Assembly: GCF_902506505.1 (NCBI RefSeq)
Contig: NZ_LR733406.1
Location: forward strand, 3,053,666 to 3,117,665
Direction: 5' to 3'
Length of the DNA: 64,000 nt
From: Pseudomonas sp. 8AS
GTDB taxonomy: Bacteria; Pseudomonadota; Gammaproteobacteria; Pseudomonadales; Pseudomonadaceae
Shown here: positions 7,833-17,141 of the stretch, one piece after another
How the letters are laid out: each line of letters starts with the position of its first letter
Position numbering within the stretch: the first letter of the stretch is position 1
The notes under the pieces: generated by a model
Database searches by the model: none
Told to the model about the DNA's origin: nothing
Seen by the model: only the letters and a program-made list of their open reading frames with translations
Position numbers and translations under genes: made by a program

Positions 7833-8690
7833 TCAGAACAGCAGGCTGGCGACCAGCAGGCCCGCGGCAAAGGCCGCCAGGGCCAGCAGGCCGGCCTGCA
7901 GCGGACTCAGGCCGGGGCGGCTCGGCGCCGCCGCCACGACGTGCGCGGCACTGGCCTGGGCGGCGGCGCGCAGCGGGTTGGCCGTGGCCGGCTGGGCCGC
8001 GTTGAGCGACTTGCTGGCGGCCGGCTTGGGCAGATCGACGGCGCGCATGAACAGGGTGGCGTCTTCGTCTTCGGCCTGCTGCACCTCGACCTTGGGGCCG
8101 ATCACCAGCAACAGCACCGAGCCCATGCGCACCTGGTCGCCGGGCTGCAGCACCCGGGTATTGGCCTTCTCGCCATTGACCTGCACGCCGTTGGCCGAGG
8201 CCAGGTCCTTGACCTCGAGCACGTCGTCCTTGAGGAAGAACTCGCAGTGGCGCCGCGACAGCTCGGCATCGCTGAAGCACAGCTCGCACTTCACCGAGCG
8301 GCCAAAGGTCATCGAGCCGCTGACGTGGTACTTCTTGCCCTCGTTCTCGCCCTTGAGCACCTGCAGGAACCAGCGCTGCCCGCCCTCGCTGCGCGGCTTG
8401 GCCTTGGCCGGGTCGCTCAGCTGCAGCTCGACCTCGCCCAGGCGCAGGGTATCGTCGCTGCGCAACTGGTAGCGGTGGCTGACGCGCTCATCGTTGACGA
8501 AGGTGCCGCTGGCACTGTCGCAGTCGCTGACGTAGTAGAGGCCGTTCTCCTGGCGGATTTCGGCATGGAAGCCGTGGATGCCGCTATCGGCCAGCACCAG
8601 GTTGTTGCGCCGATCCTGGCCGACGGTGAAGCGCTCCTCGACCAGCCAGATGGGGGCTTGCCGACTGTCCTTGAAATGCAGCTTGAGCAT
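7833..8690 (-). CDS. Double FHA-domain protein with C-terminal membrane anchor
   Basis: 285 residues from ATG 8690 (AGGA 8 nt upstream). The first FHA domain (residues ~1-90) has RNNLVLADSGIHGFHAEI and GTFVNDERV. The second (~105-200) has FGRSVKCELCFSDAELSRRHCEFF and ANGVQVNGEKA, the classic GR...SRRH...NG phosphothreonine-binding signature; the first copy has degenerate residues (HGFH for SRxH). An Ala-rich linker leads to a C-terminal hydrophobic helix (LLALAAFAAGLLVASLLF). It lies 25 bp downstream of the Ser/Thr kinase gene on the same strand and probably binds the phosphorylated kinase or its substrates at the membrane. FHA partners of this kind are best known from type VI secretion, but no secretion genes lie nearby. 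Confidence 0.88.
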   Translation of the reverse strand: MLKLHFKDSRQAPIWLVEERFTVGQDRRNNLVLADSGIHGFHAEIRQENGLYYVSDCDSASGTFVNDERVSHRYQLRSDDTLRLGEVELQLSDPAKAKPRSEGGQRWFLQVLKGENEGKKYHVSGSMTFGRSVKCELCFSDAELSRRHCEFFLKDDVLEVKDLASANGVQVNGEKANTRVLQPGDQVRMGSVLLLVIGPKVEVQQAEDEDATLFMRAVDLPKPAASKSLNAAQPATANPLRAAAQASAAHVVAAAPSRPGLSPLQAGLLALAAFAAGLLVASLLF

Positions 8691-8715
8691 CGTCTGAATC
8701 CTGTCGAAATGGCGC

Positions 8716-10446
8716 TCACTCGCCAAAGAGATTGTTCCACGCGCGCTTGAGCGGATTGCCCTCTTGCTGCGCCTTCTGCTCGGCGGCCCGCTGGTCGCGC
8801 GCGGCCGCTTCGCTGGCGCGTGCCCGGGCGGCGCGCGCGGAGCTTAACAGCTGCTGGTGTTCATTTCGCATCTTGAGCAGCTCGGGATTTTCCGGCTCGA
8901 CCTGCAGGCCGCGCTCGATCATGGCCAGGGCCGCGGGGAAGTCGCTGCGCCGGTAGGAGGCATTGGCCAGGTCGCGGTAGAGCATGGCCACCCGGTTCAG
9001 GCCGGCCAGGGCCTGCTCGTGCCCCGGCGCCCAGCCGAGGATCTGCTGGTAGTAGTACACCGCACTGTCGTCCTCCGGCAGCAACAGGCGCTTGTCGGCG
9101 ATGCTCTGTTCGGCCCGTTCCAGGTAGCCGGCGATACGTGCGTCGAGCAGACGCTGCAAGGCCTGCAGCGTGGCCGCATGCTGTTCGTCCAGCGCCAGGG
9201 CCTGGCGGAAATAGAAATCGGCGCTGTCATCGGCCGGGGCGGTCAGCAGCCCCTCGCGCAGGCGCTGCTCGCCCTGCTCGAGCAAGGCGGCGATGCGCGC
9301 CTCCTTGACCCGCAGCAGGCCGGCCAGCGCCGCGTCGTTGTCGGCATCGAGGCGCAGGACCTGGTTGAAGTAGTGCTCGGCACTGTCCTGCGGTGGCTGG
9401 TTCAGCTGCCCGCTGGCGAAGCGCTGCTCGGCCGAGGCGAGCAGGGCCTCGATCTGCCGACGCTCCTTGAGGTACAGGGTGGCGAAAGTCAGGGTGCCGA
9501 TCAGCACCAGCACGCTGAGCCCCAGCAGCAGCGGCATCGCCGAGCGACGCGGCCTGGCCGGTGCCCCGGGCTTGGCCGCGGCGCCAGGCGCCACGCCGGC
9601 CGGTGCGACCTTGTGCGCGGGGCGCAACCGGGTCTGCTGCACCTCGCTCTGTCCGAGCGCATCGAGCGCGGCCAGCAGCTCGTGGCAGTCGGCAAAGCGC
9701 TCGTCCGAGTTCTTCGCCAGCATGCGTGCCAGCAACGGGCGCAAGGCCGCCAGCGTCTCCGGCAGCTCGGGCGGCGCCATCTGCACATGGTTGACCACGG
9801 TCTGGGTGTAGTTGCCGCCGCGATAGGGATTGCTGCCGGTGAGCATCTCCAGCAGGATCACGCCGAGGCTGTAGATGTCGCTGCGCGCGTCCAGCGCCTG
9901 GCACTGCGCTTGCTCCGGGCTGCTGTAGGCCGGGCTGCCGACGGCGATGCCGAACTGGGTCAGCTCGCTGTCGATATCGAGGTCCTTGGCCACGCCGAAG
10001 TCGGTCAGCACCACCGAGCCATCGGCGCGGAAGAGGATGTTGGCCGGCTTCACGTCCCGGTGCACCAGGCCCTTGTCGTGCACCACGGCCAGGCCGCTGG
10101 CGACCTGGCGGACGATGGCCAGGGCACGCTCGACGGGGAAGATCTCGCCCTTGTGCCGGGTCAGGTCGCCGCCGGGGAGAAACTCCATGGCCAGGTAGTA
10201 GCGCCCGTCGGCCAGGCGGTCGATGTCATAGATGGTGATGATCGCCGGGTGGTTGAGCGAGGCGACGATGTGCGCTTCCTGGGTGAAGCGCTGGCTGAAG
10301 GTCTGGTCATCGGCGCTGAGCAGCACCTTGATCGCGACCTTGCGGTGCAGTGATTCCTGGGTGGCCAGGTAGACCTCGGCCATCCCCCCCTTGCCCAGCT
10401 GGCCATGCACACGGTAGCCGGGTATCTCTAGCAAATGGTTGCTCAT
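8716..10446 (-). CDS. Transmembrane Hanks-type Ser/Thr protein kinase with periplasmic tandem repeats
   Basis: 576 residues from ATG 10446; an in-frame ATG 15 codons earlier is possible but would overlap the phosphatase stop. The kinase domain spans ~10-265: glycine loop GQLGKGGMAEVY (15-26), Lys40, HRDVKPAN (129-136, catalytic Asp131), DFG (149-151) and SPEQ (176-179). A Pro/Ala-rich linker precedes a transmembrane helix at ~303-325. The outside part has three successive ~50-residue units (about 331-383, 384-436, 437-489), each with a helix, a PxxDSA motif and an aromatic xYF/YYxQxL segment, then a TPR-like unit and a coiled-coil Ala/Arg/Glu tail. It sits in an operon with the phosphatase (20 bp) and FHA protein. 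It resembles the Stk1/PpkA group; the repeat-bearing sensor is unusual. Confidence 0.9.
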   Translation of the reverse strand: MSNHLLEIPGYRVHGQLGKGGMAEVYLATQESLHRKVAIKVLLSADDQTFSQRFTQEAHIVASLNHPAIITIYDIDRLADGRYYLAMEFLPGGDLTRHKGEIFPVERALAIVRQVASGLAVVHDKGLVHRDVKPANILFRADGSVVLTDFGVAKDLDIDSELTQFGIAVGSPAYSSPEQAQCQALDARSDIYSLGVILLEMLTGSNPYRGGNYTQTVVNHVQMAPPELPETLAALRPLLARMLAKNSDERFADCHELLAALDALGQSEVQQTRLRPAHKVAPAGVAPGAAAKPGAPARPRRSAMPLLLGLSVLVLIGTLTFATLYLKERRQIEALLASAEQRFASGQLNQPPQDSAEHYFNQVLRLDADNDAALAGLLRVKEARIAALLEQGEQRLREGLLTAPADDSADFYFRQALALDEQHAATLQALQRLLDARIAGYLERAEQSIADKRLLLPEDDSAVYYYQQILGWAPGHEQALAGLNRVAMLYRDLANASYRRSDFPAALAMIERGLQVEPENPELLKMRNEHQQLLSSARAARARASEAAARDQRAAEQKAQQEGNPLKRAWNNLFGE

Positions 10447-10466
10447 CGAATGTCTTGTCGAAGTGT

Positions 10467-11258
10467 TCAAGGCTTGCGGGGACTCAGCCATCTGCTGAGG
10501 AAGTTCCGGGGTTTGGCAGCGATCGCCGGCGATTGCGGCGCACTCAGGCCGAGCACGATGCAGGAGATATTGTCCTTGCCGCCCAGCCGATTGGCCAGCC
10601 CTATCAGCTGTTCGACCAGCTCGTCGAGGGTCGCCGCCTCGGCACACAGCTGCTGGATCTGCGCATCGCTCAGTTCGCCGCTGAGGCCGTCGCTGCACAG
10701 CAGCAACAGCTCGCCCGCGGCCAGGGTGCCGTGCAGCTGGCCGACCGTCAGCTCCTGCTCGCTCTGCCCCAGGCACTGGATGACGATATTGCGCCGCGGA
10801 TGGGTACGCGCCTGCTCGCTGGTCATCTCGCCGGCATCGATCATCAGCTGCACCCAGCTGTGATCCCGACTGAGCTGCTCGATATGCTCGGCGCTGACCC
10901 GGTAGGCCCGGCTGTCGCCGACCCAGGCCAGCTCGAAGTCGGCACCGCTGAAGCGCAGGGCCACCAGGGTGGTGCCCATGCGCCGCCCGCCCTCGGCCTG
11001 GCCGGCCGCCACGATCGCGGCATTGGCCGCCTGGGTGGCCGCCAGCAGGCTCTCGCCCGCGGCCACGGCCTCGCGCAGGACCTGCAGGGCCAGGGCACTG
11101 GCCACCTCGCCACACTGATGGCCGCCCATGCCATCGGCGACGGCCCACAGGCCCAGCTCGGGGCAACACAGCACGGCATCTTCGTTATGCGCACGCACCT
11201 GGCCGGCCACGCTTTGCGCGGCGAAGCCCAGGGACTGCTCGGTGTGCGTAATGGACAT
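10467..11258 (-). CDS. PP2C-family protein Ser/Thr phosphatase
   Basis: 263 residues from ATG 11258. All metal-binding motifs of the PPM/PP2C family are present: RAHNEDA near residue 23, VADGMGGH, WVGDSRAY and the C-terminal GGKDNIS, which supply the aspartates for the Mn/Mg centre. It is cytoplasmic, ends with a basic tail, and is the first gene of a phosphatase-kinase-FHA operon, so it probably reverses the adjacent kinase. It is similar in size and motifs to Stp1/PppA of P. aeruginosa. It is divergent from the nuclease gene. Confidence 0.9.
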   Translation of the reverse strand: MSITHTEQSLGFAAQSVAGQVRAHNEDAVLCCPELGLWAVADGMGGHQCGEVASALALQVLREAVAAGESLLAATQAANAAIVAAGQAEGGRRMGTTLVALRFSGADFELAWVGDSRAYRVSAEHIEQLSRDHSWVQLMIDAGEMTSEQARTHPRRNIVIQCLGQSEQELTVGQLHGTLAAGELLLLCSDGLSGELSDAQIQQLCAEAATLDELVEQLIGLANRLGGKDNISCIVLGLSAPQSPAIAAKPRNFLSRWLSPRKP

Positions 11259-11486
11259 GGCTACGAAATCATCTCGTGAAGGAACTCCCGGCGCATGATG
11301 CGACCGCCGCAGGCGGCTGTCAGCCAGGCGCAAAAGTTTCCCCAGAAAGTGTTAAGCAGTCGAGATTGAAGACACGCCAGGCGGCGCCGCGACTTATCCC
11401 CCGGCAGCCATGAAGCCTGTTCGAGCCGCCTTGGCAAAGGCCGCCAGAGCGGTATGATGCCGCGCTTTTTTAGGGATGCCGTATCC

Positions 11487-12191
11487 ATGCCCTGGCGTTG
11501 TATCGCTCTGCTGCTTGCCCTTGCCCTGCCCGTCACCAGCCCCGCCGCACCGCCGCGCACCTTTGCCGAGGCGAAGAAAGTCGCCTGGCAGCTATATGCC
11601 CGCCAATCGGTTGAGTTCTACTGCGGCTGCCGCTACAGCGGCAAGCAGGTCGACCTGGCCAGCTGTGGCTATGTCCCGCGCAAGAACCCGCAACGGGCCG
11701 CCCGCATCGAGTGGGAACACATAGTCCCGGCCTGGGTCATCGGCCACCAGCGGCGCTGCTGGCAACAAGGCGGACGGCGCAACTGCGCGAGCAACGACCG
11801 CATCTATCGGCGCGCCGAGGCCGACCTGTTCAACCTGGTGCCGAGCGTGGGCGAAGTGAACGGCGACCGCAGCAACTACAGCTTTGCCTGGCTGCCCCAG
11901 CAACCCGGCCAATACGGCGCCTGCCCGATGGTGGTCGACTTCAAGGCACGCAAGGCGATGCCCAGGGCCAAGGTCCGCGGCATGATCGCCCGCACCTACT
12001 TCTACATGAGCGAGCGCTACGGCCTGCGCCTGTCGAAGCAGGACCGGCGCCTGTTCGAAGCCTGGCACAAGCAGTATCCGGTGCAGGACTGGGAGCGTCA
12101 GCGCAACCAGCGACTGGCCTGCGTGATGGGCTGGCACAACCCCCATGTCGGCCCGACCGATGCGCGTCGCTGCCCGGCACCCCGCCCCTGA
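11487..12191 (+). CDS. EndA-type (endonuclease I) secreted DNase
   Basis: 234 residues from ATG 11487, with AGGGA 10 nt upstream, and a signal peptide ending near SPAAP (about residue 20). The endonuclease I core is visible: EWEHIVPAWVIG (a beta-beta-alpha-metal motif with the general-base His), followed by NCASNDRIYRRAEADLFNLVPSVGEVNGDRSNYSF, where the Asn and Asp positions bind metal and substrate. Paired Cys residues (YCGC, SCGY, RCW, NCAS, ACPM, ACVMG) fit disulfide bonding in the periplasm. Such enzymes degrade double-stranded DNA non-specifically. The ATG eleven codons upstream lacks a ribosome site. Confidence 0.87.
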   Translation: MPWRCIALLLALALPVTSPAAPPRTFAEAKKVAWQLYARQSVEFYCGCRYSGKQVDLASCGYVPRKNPQRAARIEWEHIVPAWVIGHQRRCWQQGGRRNCASNDRIYRRAEADLFNLVPSVGEVNGDRSNYSFAWLPQQPGQYGACPMVVDFKARKAMPRAKVRGMIARTYFYMSERYGLRLSKQDRRLFEAWHKQYPVQDWERQRNQRLACVMGWHNPHVGPTDARRCPAPRP

Positions 12192-12420
12192 GCAGGATCG
12201 TTCGAGGTGCTGCTGCAGCACCCCGTTCAGCCGAAAGTGAAGAAATGACTAGGCGATTGGCCGTTATACCTGTAAGTTGGTCGGACTGTGCTGCATGTGT
12301 CACCGCAAATCGACCTGTTTAGATCTCGATCCAACCTTCCATCGGTTTCTTTACTCTTTGCACTCAGTCATGGCCTGGGCTGTTCCGGCGTCATGTTCAC
12401 TTTGTTCAAGGAGATATCTC

Positions 12421-12630
12421 ATGTCCGATCGTCAAACTGGCACCGTCAAGTGGTTCAACGATGAAAAAGGCTTCGGCTTCATCACCCCGGAAAGCGGCGC
12501 CGACCTGTTTGTACACTACCGCTCGATCCAGAGCGCTGGCTTCAAAAGCCTGCAGGAAGGCCAAAAGGTCTCCTTCGTGGCTGTAAAAGGTCAGAAAGGC
12601 ATGCAAGCTGACGACGTTCAAGTAATCTAA
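12421..12630 (+). CDS. Cold-shock domain protein (CspA family)
   Basis: 69 residues from ATG 12421 with an AAGGAG site upstream. It has the RNP1 motif KGFGFI and RNP2-like LFVHYRS of the OB-fold cold-shock domain, and starts with the usual [15 protein letters not shown]. It binds single-stranded RNA/DNA as an RNA chaperone. The frame extends upstream, but the CspA start is clear. The ~230-bp gap upstream is AT-richer than its surroundings and probably carries a long 5' UTR, as is typical of csp genes. LFVHYRSIQ replaces the more common LFVHFSAI, as in several Pseudomonas paralogues. Confidence 0.95.
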   Translation: MSDRQTGTVKWFNDEKGFGFITPESGADLFVHYRSIQSAGFKSLQEGQKVSFVAVKGQKGMQADDVQVI

Positions 12631-12648
12631 TTACTCGACGCGTCACGA

Positions 12649-12674
12649 AAACCGGCCCACGGGCCGGTTTTTTT
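12649..12674 (+). terminator. Intrinsic terminator of the cold-shock gene
   Basis: AACCGGCCC and GGGCCGGTT form a 9-bp stem around a 2-nt loop, followed by seven T residues. It starts 18 nt after the csp stop codon. Confidence 0.93.
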
Positions 12675-12734
12675 ATCCCTGCCATTTCATCCGCACCCAG
12701 CGTGCGCCAGCGATTTCCTCGAAGGGGAGCCATC

Positions 12735-12914
12735 ATGCGAGTCAAAGGATCCAGCCAGAAACCCAAGCCGCAACCGGCCGTGGAAACCCACGAGTCCATC
12801 GAAGCGCAGATCGCCGCATTCCTCAAGTCCGGCGGCGAGATCCAGCAGATCGCCAAAGGCGTCAGTGGTCAGTCCGCCACCCCCAGCCGTCACATCACCA
12901 TCAGCAAGAAATAA
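12735..12914 (+). CDS. Small basic protein with SutA-like FLxxGGxxQxI motif (59 aa)
   Basis: 59 residues from ATG 12735, preceded by GGGGAG at good spacing. The sequence has a Lys/Pro-rich N-terminus, then SIEAQIAAFLKSGGEIQQIAKG. The FLKSGGEIQQI stretch resembles the FLSRGGKVQEI segment I recall from the RNA-polymerase-associated growth-arrest factor SutA of P. aeruginosa, but the acidic N-terminus of SutA is absent, so orthology is not claimed. It lies 60 bp after the csp terminator and is transcribed separately. Confidence 0.65.
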   Translation: MRVKGSSQKPKPQPAVETHESIEAQIAAFLKSGGEIQQIAKGVSGQSATPSRHITISKK

Positions 12915-13079
12915 TCTTGCCGGTCGAATAGCCAGCAACCGCCACGGCCTGCATCCGCGCGGCACTTTGGCGGCAATACTGGCACCTCGCCCAACATCAC
13001 CCTTGCCCGCCCTGGCAAAGCTCTGCATCCTGTCGTCAGAAAACGATAAAAAGAGCCACAGGCCAAGGGACTATCGCTG

Positions 13080-14102
13080 ATGTTCAAGCGACTCAGGAAA
13101 GACTTCCAGCTGTCCATCATCTCCCTCATGGGATTGATCGGTGTGCTGGGCATCACGCCTTACGCGTTTTATCGCCTGATGCACGGCAATTACCTGGTCG
13201 GCATCGCCGACTCGGTGTTCGTCGCCTCCACCATACTGGCCGTGCTCTATGCCTGGCGCACCGGCGACACGGTGAAGCCCGGCATCTACCTGGCGAGCAT
13301 CTTCTCGGTGGGCTCGACCCTGATCGCCATCAATCTGGGAGTCAACGGCCTGTTCTGGCTCTACCCGCTGATCCTCTTCAACTTCTTCATGGTTTCCCCC
13401 GGCAAGGCCATCGTGGCCACGCTGCTGATCCTGACCAGCCTGGTCGGCCACGCGCTCTGGGTGCCGGGTAGCGTGTTCGAGAGCCATTACCAGATGATCT
13501 CCTTCCTGGTCACCAACACGGTGGCCGGCATCCTCACCTTCATTTTCGCCTATCGCACCAGCAGCCAGCGCGAGCAGCTGCAGAGCCTGGCCATCAGCGA
13601 CCCGCTCACCGGCGCCCGCAACCGGCGGGCGATGGATGAGGAAATGAAGATCGCGGTATCCAGCAAACGCCGCCACGGCAAGGACTACGGCGCACTGGCG
13701 ATGGACCTGGATCACTTCAAGCAGATCAACGACCAGTTCGGCCACCCGGCCGGCGACCAGGTGCTGATCGACTTCGTCGAGCTGATCAAATCCTGCTCGC
13801 GCCAGGAGGACCGCCTGTTCCGCTTCGGCGGCGAAGAATTCCTCCTGCTCCTGCCAGACAGCACAACCGAAGGCCTGCAAGCCGCCGCCAATCATCTACT
13901 GCAACGGGTGCGACAATCCTTGCGCGGGCCCGGCGGAGCGGTGACGGTCTCCATCGGCGGCACCACCCTGCGCCGCGACGAAAGCTGGAGCAGCTGGCTG
14001 CAACGCACCGACCAGTGCCTGTACCAGGCCAAGAGCGCCGGCCGCGACCGCTGCATCATCGAGGCGCCGCAGCCGCTCGGCGGCCCGCAACCGCTGCCCT
14101 GA
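13080..14102 (+). CDS. Membrane diguanylate cyclase (GGDEF) with intact I-site
   Basis: 340 residues. The N-terminal ~160 residues form about six transmembrane helices (MASE-like sensor without a recognised ligand motif). The GGDEF domain follows at ~170-330: DPLTGARNRR (174-183), the GGEEF active site (250-254) and the RQED inhibitory I-site (241-244), exactly five residues before the active site. An active enzyme with product inhibition is expected: 2 GTP to cyclic di-GMP. The EAL domain is absent. It may feed the c-di-GMP pool that controls the Lap-type adhesin at the window's right end, although that is inference. No second gene is tightly coupled. Confidence 0.92.
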   Translation: MFKRLRKDFQLSIISLMGLIGVLGITPYAFYRLMHGNYLVGIADSVFVASTILAVLYAWRTGDTVKPGIYLASIFSVGSTLIAINLGVNGLFWLYPLILFNFFMVSPGKAIVATLLILTSLVGHALWVPGSVFESHYQMISFLVTNTVAGILTFIFAYRTSSQREQLQSLAISDPLTGARNRRAMDEEMKIAVSSKRRHGKDYGALAMDLDHFKQINDQFGHPAGDQVLIDFVELIKSCSRQEDRLFRFGGEEFLLLLPDSTTEGLQAAANHLLQRVRQSLRGPGGAVTVSIGGTTLRRDESWSSWLQRTDQCLYQAKSAGRDRCIIEAPQPLGGPQPLP

Positions 14103-14184
14103 GCACACAACTACACTGTCGATAGACCCATCGCGGTCACCCGCACTGACTGGGGGCCCACCACTGCGAGATAGGAGGTGTGCC

Positions 14185-14739
14185 ATGCATCGGCATTACT
14201 ACATCAGCGATAACCTGGACGAGCTGGAAAAGCTCGAGAACGAGCTGGAAGCCAGCGGCATCAGCACCGAACAGATCCACGTCCTGAGCGAGCAGGACGC
14301 CGCAGTCGAGCAGCACCAGCTGCACGATGTGCCATCGCTCATGAAACAGGACCTGGTCCACTCCGGCCAGGTTGCCAGCCTGATCGGCCTCGCCCTGGCG
14401 GTTCTGGTGATCCTACTGGCCTGGCTCAACGGCTGGGCCGAGAGCCCTGCCGGCTGGACACCCTTCGTATTCCTGGCGGTGGTGCTGGTCGGCTTCTGTG
14501 TCTGGGAAGGCAGCCTGTTCGGCATGCAGCAACCCAACAGCGCGTTCCGCCGCTTTGCCGACAGCCTGCACGAAGGCAAGCACCTGTTCTTCGTCGACGT
14601 GAAGCCCGGGCAGGAGCCGATCCTCAATCAGGTCATCGCCCACCATCCGCGCCTGGAACTGGCCGGCACCGGGGAAGCGACGCCGGACTGGGCGGTCAGC
14701 GTGCAGCGCCGCTGGCATCAGTTCCGCCGCATGCTCTGA
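14185..14739 (+). CDS. Conserved two-helix membrane protein (hypothetical)
   Basis: 184 residues from ATG 14185, preceded by a perfect AGGAGGTG site 6 nt upstream, implying efficient translation. Residues 1-60 form a soluble domain beginning MHRHYYISDNLDELEKLENE, which resembles the N-terminal fold of stress-related DUF1269-like membrane proteins. Transmembrane helices lie at ~62-82 and ~88-110, and a second soluble part with FADSLHEGKHLFFVDV follows. Function unknown. It is convergent with pdxJ. Confidence 0.7.
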   Translation: MHRHYYISDNLDELEKLENELEASGISTEQIHVLSEQDAAVEQHQLHDVPSLMKQDLVHSGQVASLIGLALAVLVILLAWLNGWAESPAGWTPFVFLAVVLVGFCVWEGSLFGMQQPNSAFRRFADSLHEGKHLFFVDVKPGQEPILNQVIAHHPRLELAGTGEATPDWAVSVQRRWHQFRRML

Positions 14740-14748
14740 GCGGGAAGC

Positions 14749-14776
14749 GAGCGCGCCGCACCTGCACGGCGCGCTC
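14749..14776. terminator. 10-bp GC hairpin between convergent genes
   Basis: GAGCGCGCCG pairs with CGGCGCGCTC across an 8-nt loop, 9 nt after the stop of the preceding gene and 22 nt from the pdxJ stop. It lacks a T-run on either strand. It could be a bidirectional, Rho-independent-like barrier or a repeat. Confidence 0.5.
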
Positions 14777-14797
14777 GGGCCAGCCGGCGGCGCGCGC

Positions 14798-15544
14798 TTA
14801 GCCGCGCGCCGCCGCGGTGACGATCAGCTGCTTCATCTCCGCCACCGCGGCCTTGAAGCCGACGAACAGGGCATGCGCGACAATCGCATGGCCAATGTTC
14901 AGCTCGTGCACGCCGGCAATCGCTGCCACCGGTTCGGCATTGTGGTAATGCAGACCATGGCCGGCATTGACGATCAGGCCATGCGCCAGGCCGCAGGCCA
15001 CTCCGTCGCGGATCCGCGCCAGCTCGCGGGCCGCCTGCGCCGGAGTCTGGGCATCGGCATAGCGGCCTGTGTGCAGCTCGATGGCCGGGGCACCGACACG
15101 CCGCGCCGCCTCGATCTGCTGCTCGTCGGCATCGATGAACAGAGACACCTCGCAACCGAGCTTGCTCAAGCGCTCCACCGCGGCACGAATGCGCGCTTCC
15201 TGACCTGCCACTTCCAGACCACCTTCGGTAGTCAGCTCCTGGCGCGTTTCCGGAACCAGGCAGACGTGCTCGGGGCGGATGCTCTCGGCAAAGTCGAGCA
15301 TGAAGTCGGTGACCCCCATCTCGAAGTTCATCCGCGTCTGCAGCACCTCCTTGAGCAGGCGCACGTCACGCTCCTGGATATGCCGACGATCCTCGCGCAG
15401 ATGCACGGTGATGCCATCGGCACCGGCCTCCTCGGCATCCAGCGCCGCCTTGACCGGGTCGGGGTAACGGGTGCCACGGGCCTGACGCAGGGTGGCAACA
15501 TGGTCGATATTCACGCCGAGGAGGATGCGATTGGCTTCAGTCAC
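14798..15544 (-). CDS. pdxJ: Pyridoxine 5'-phosphate synthase
   Basis: 248 residues. It condenses 1-deoxy-xylulose 5-phosphate with 3-amino-2-oxopropyl phosphate to pyridoxine 5'-phosphate, the last step of the DXP-dependent vitamin B6 pathway. Sequence hallmarks are [18 protein letters not shown], the [10 protein letters not shown] loop, [14 protein letters not shown] and [13 protein letters not shown]. The start overlaps the end of recO by 8 nt. It is the last gene of the lepA-lepB-DUF4845-rnc-era-recO-pdxJ series. Confidence 0.98.
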   Translation of the reverse strand: MTEANRILLGVNIDHVATLRQARGTRYPDPVKAALDAEEAGADGITVHLREDRRHIQERDVRLLKEVLQTRMNFEMGVTDFMLDFAESIRPEHVCLVPETRQELTTEGGLEVAGQEARIRAAVERLSKLGCEVSLFIDADEQQIEAARRVGAPAIELHTGRYADAQTPAQAARELARIRDGVACGLAHGLIVNAGHGLHYHNAEPVAAIAGVHELNIGHAIVAHALFVGFKAAVAEMKQLIVTAAARG

Positions 15545-16235
15545 GGACAGGTTCCTTGAGATTCATGAAGAGTTCGCGGCTGACCAGCGGTCGACCGCCC
15601 AGATGGGGCGCCAGGGCCTGGCGCATCAGGCGCTTGGCCGCAGCCAGCACAGCGGGCGACGACCAGTCCGCCTCGGCCATGGCCAATAGATCGGCGCCGC
15701 AGAACAGGCCGGGCTGCAGCTGCACCACCGCCTCCAGGCCGGCATCCGGCTGCAGGCGGTACAGCCCGTTAGCGGCAATCGGCTGGCCAGCCAGATCGCT
15801 GTCCAGGGCGAAACCATAGCCCAGCTCGTCCAGCAGGCGCCACTCGAAGGCGCGCAACAGAGGCTCCAGCGGCGGATTCGCGGCCAGCGCCTGGAGCGTC
15901 AAGGCGTAGTGTTCGAACAGGGAGGGCAGCGGATCTTCCGCGGGCAGCAGGCGAATCAGCAGTTCGTTGAGGTACAGGCCGCTGAACAGGGCGGCGCCGC
16001 TCAGCAGATTGGGGATGCCGGCGGCTTCCAGGCGAGCGACGTTCTTCAGTTCGCCGCGGCCGCGGAACTCTGCATCCAGCGGCACGAAGGGCCGTGCCAG
16101 GGTACCGGCCTTGCCCCGCGCACCGCGCAAGACCGCGCGAAAGCGACCTTGCGGCGTCAGGATGTCGAGCAGCGCACTGCTCTCGCGGTAGGCACGGCTG
16201 TGCAGAACGTAGGCCGGATACACACTGGCCTGCAT
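15537..16235 (-). CDS. recO: DNA repair protein RecO
   Basis: 232 residues; it mediates RecA loading in the RecFOR gap-repair pathway. The N-terminal OB-fold is visible ([21 protein letters not shown], then [15 protein letters not shown]), followed by the helical C-terminal domain ([16 protein letters not shown]). The start is 4 nt after the era stop and the end overlaps pdxJ, as in other Pseudomonas. Confidence 0.96.
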   Translation of the reverse strand: MQASVYPAYVLHSRAYRESSALLDILTPQGRFRAVLRGARGKAGTLARPFVPLDAEFRGRGELKNVARLEAAGIPNLLSGAALFSGLYLNELLIRLLPAEDPLPSLFEHYALTLQALAANPPLEPLLRAFEWRLLDELGYGFALDSDLAGQPIAANGLYRLQPDAGLEAVVQLQPGLFCGADLLAMAEADWSSPAVLAAAKRLMRQALAPHLGGRPLVSRELFMNLKEPVRD

Positions 16236-16238
16236 GGC

Positions 16239-17133
<895 letters not shown>

Positions 17134-17141
<8 letters not shown>

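Noticed and set aside
10447..10491. Alternative kinase start 15 codons upstream
   Set aside because: It would overlap the phosphatase stop and adds a stretch with no kinase homology; 10446 fits the domain start better.
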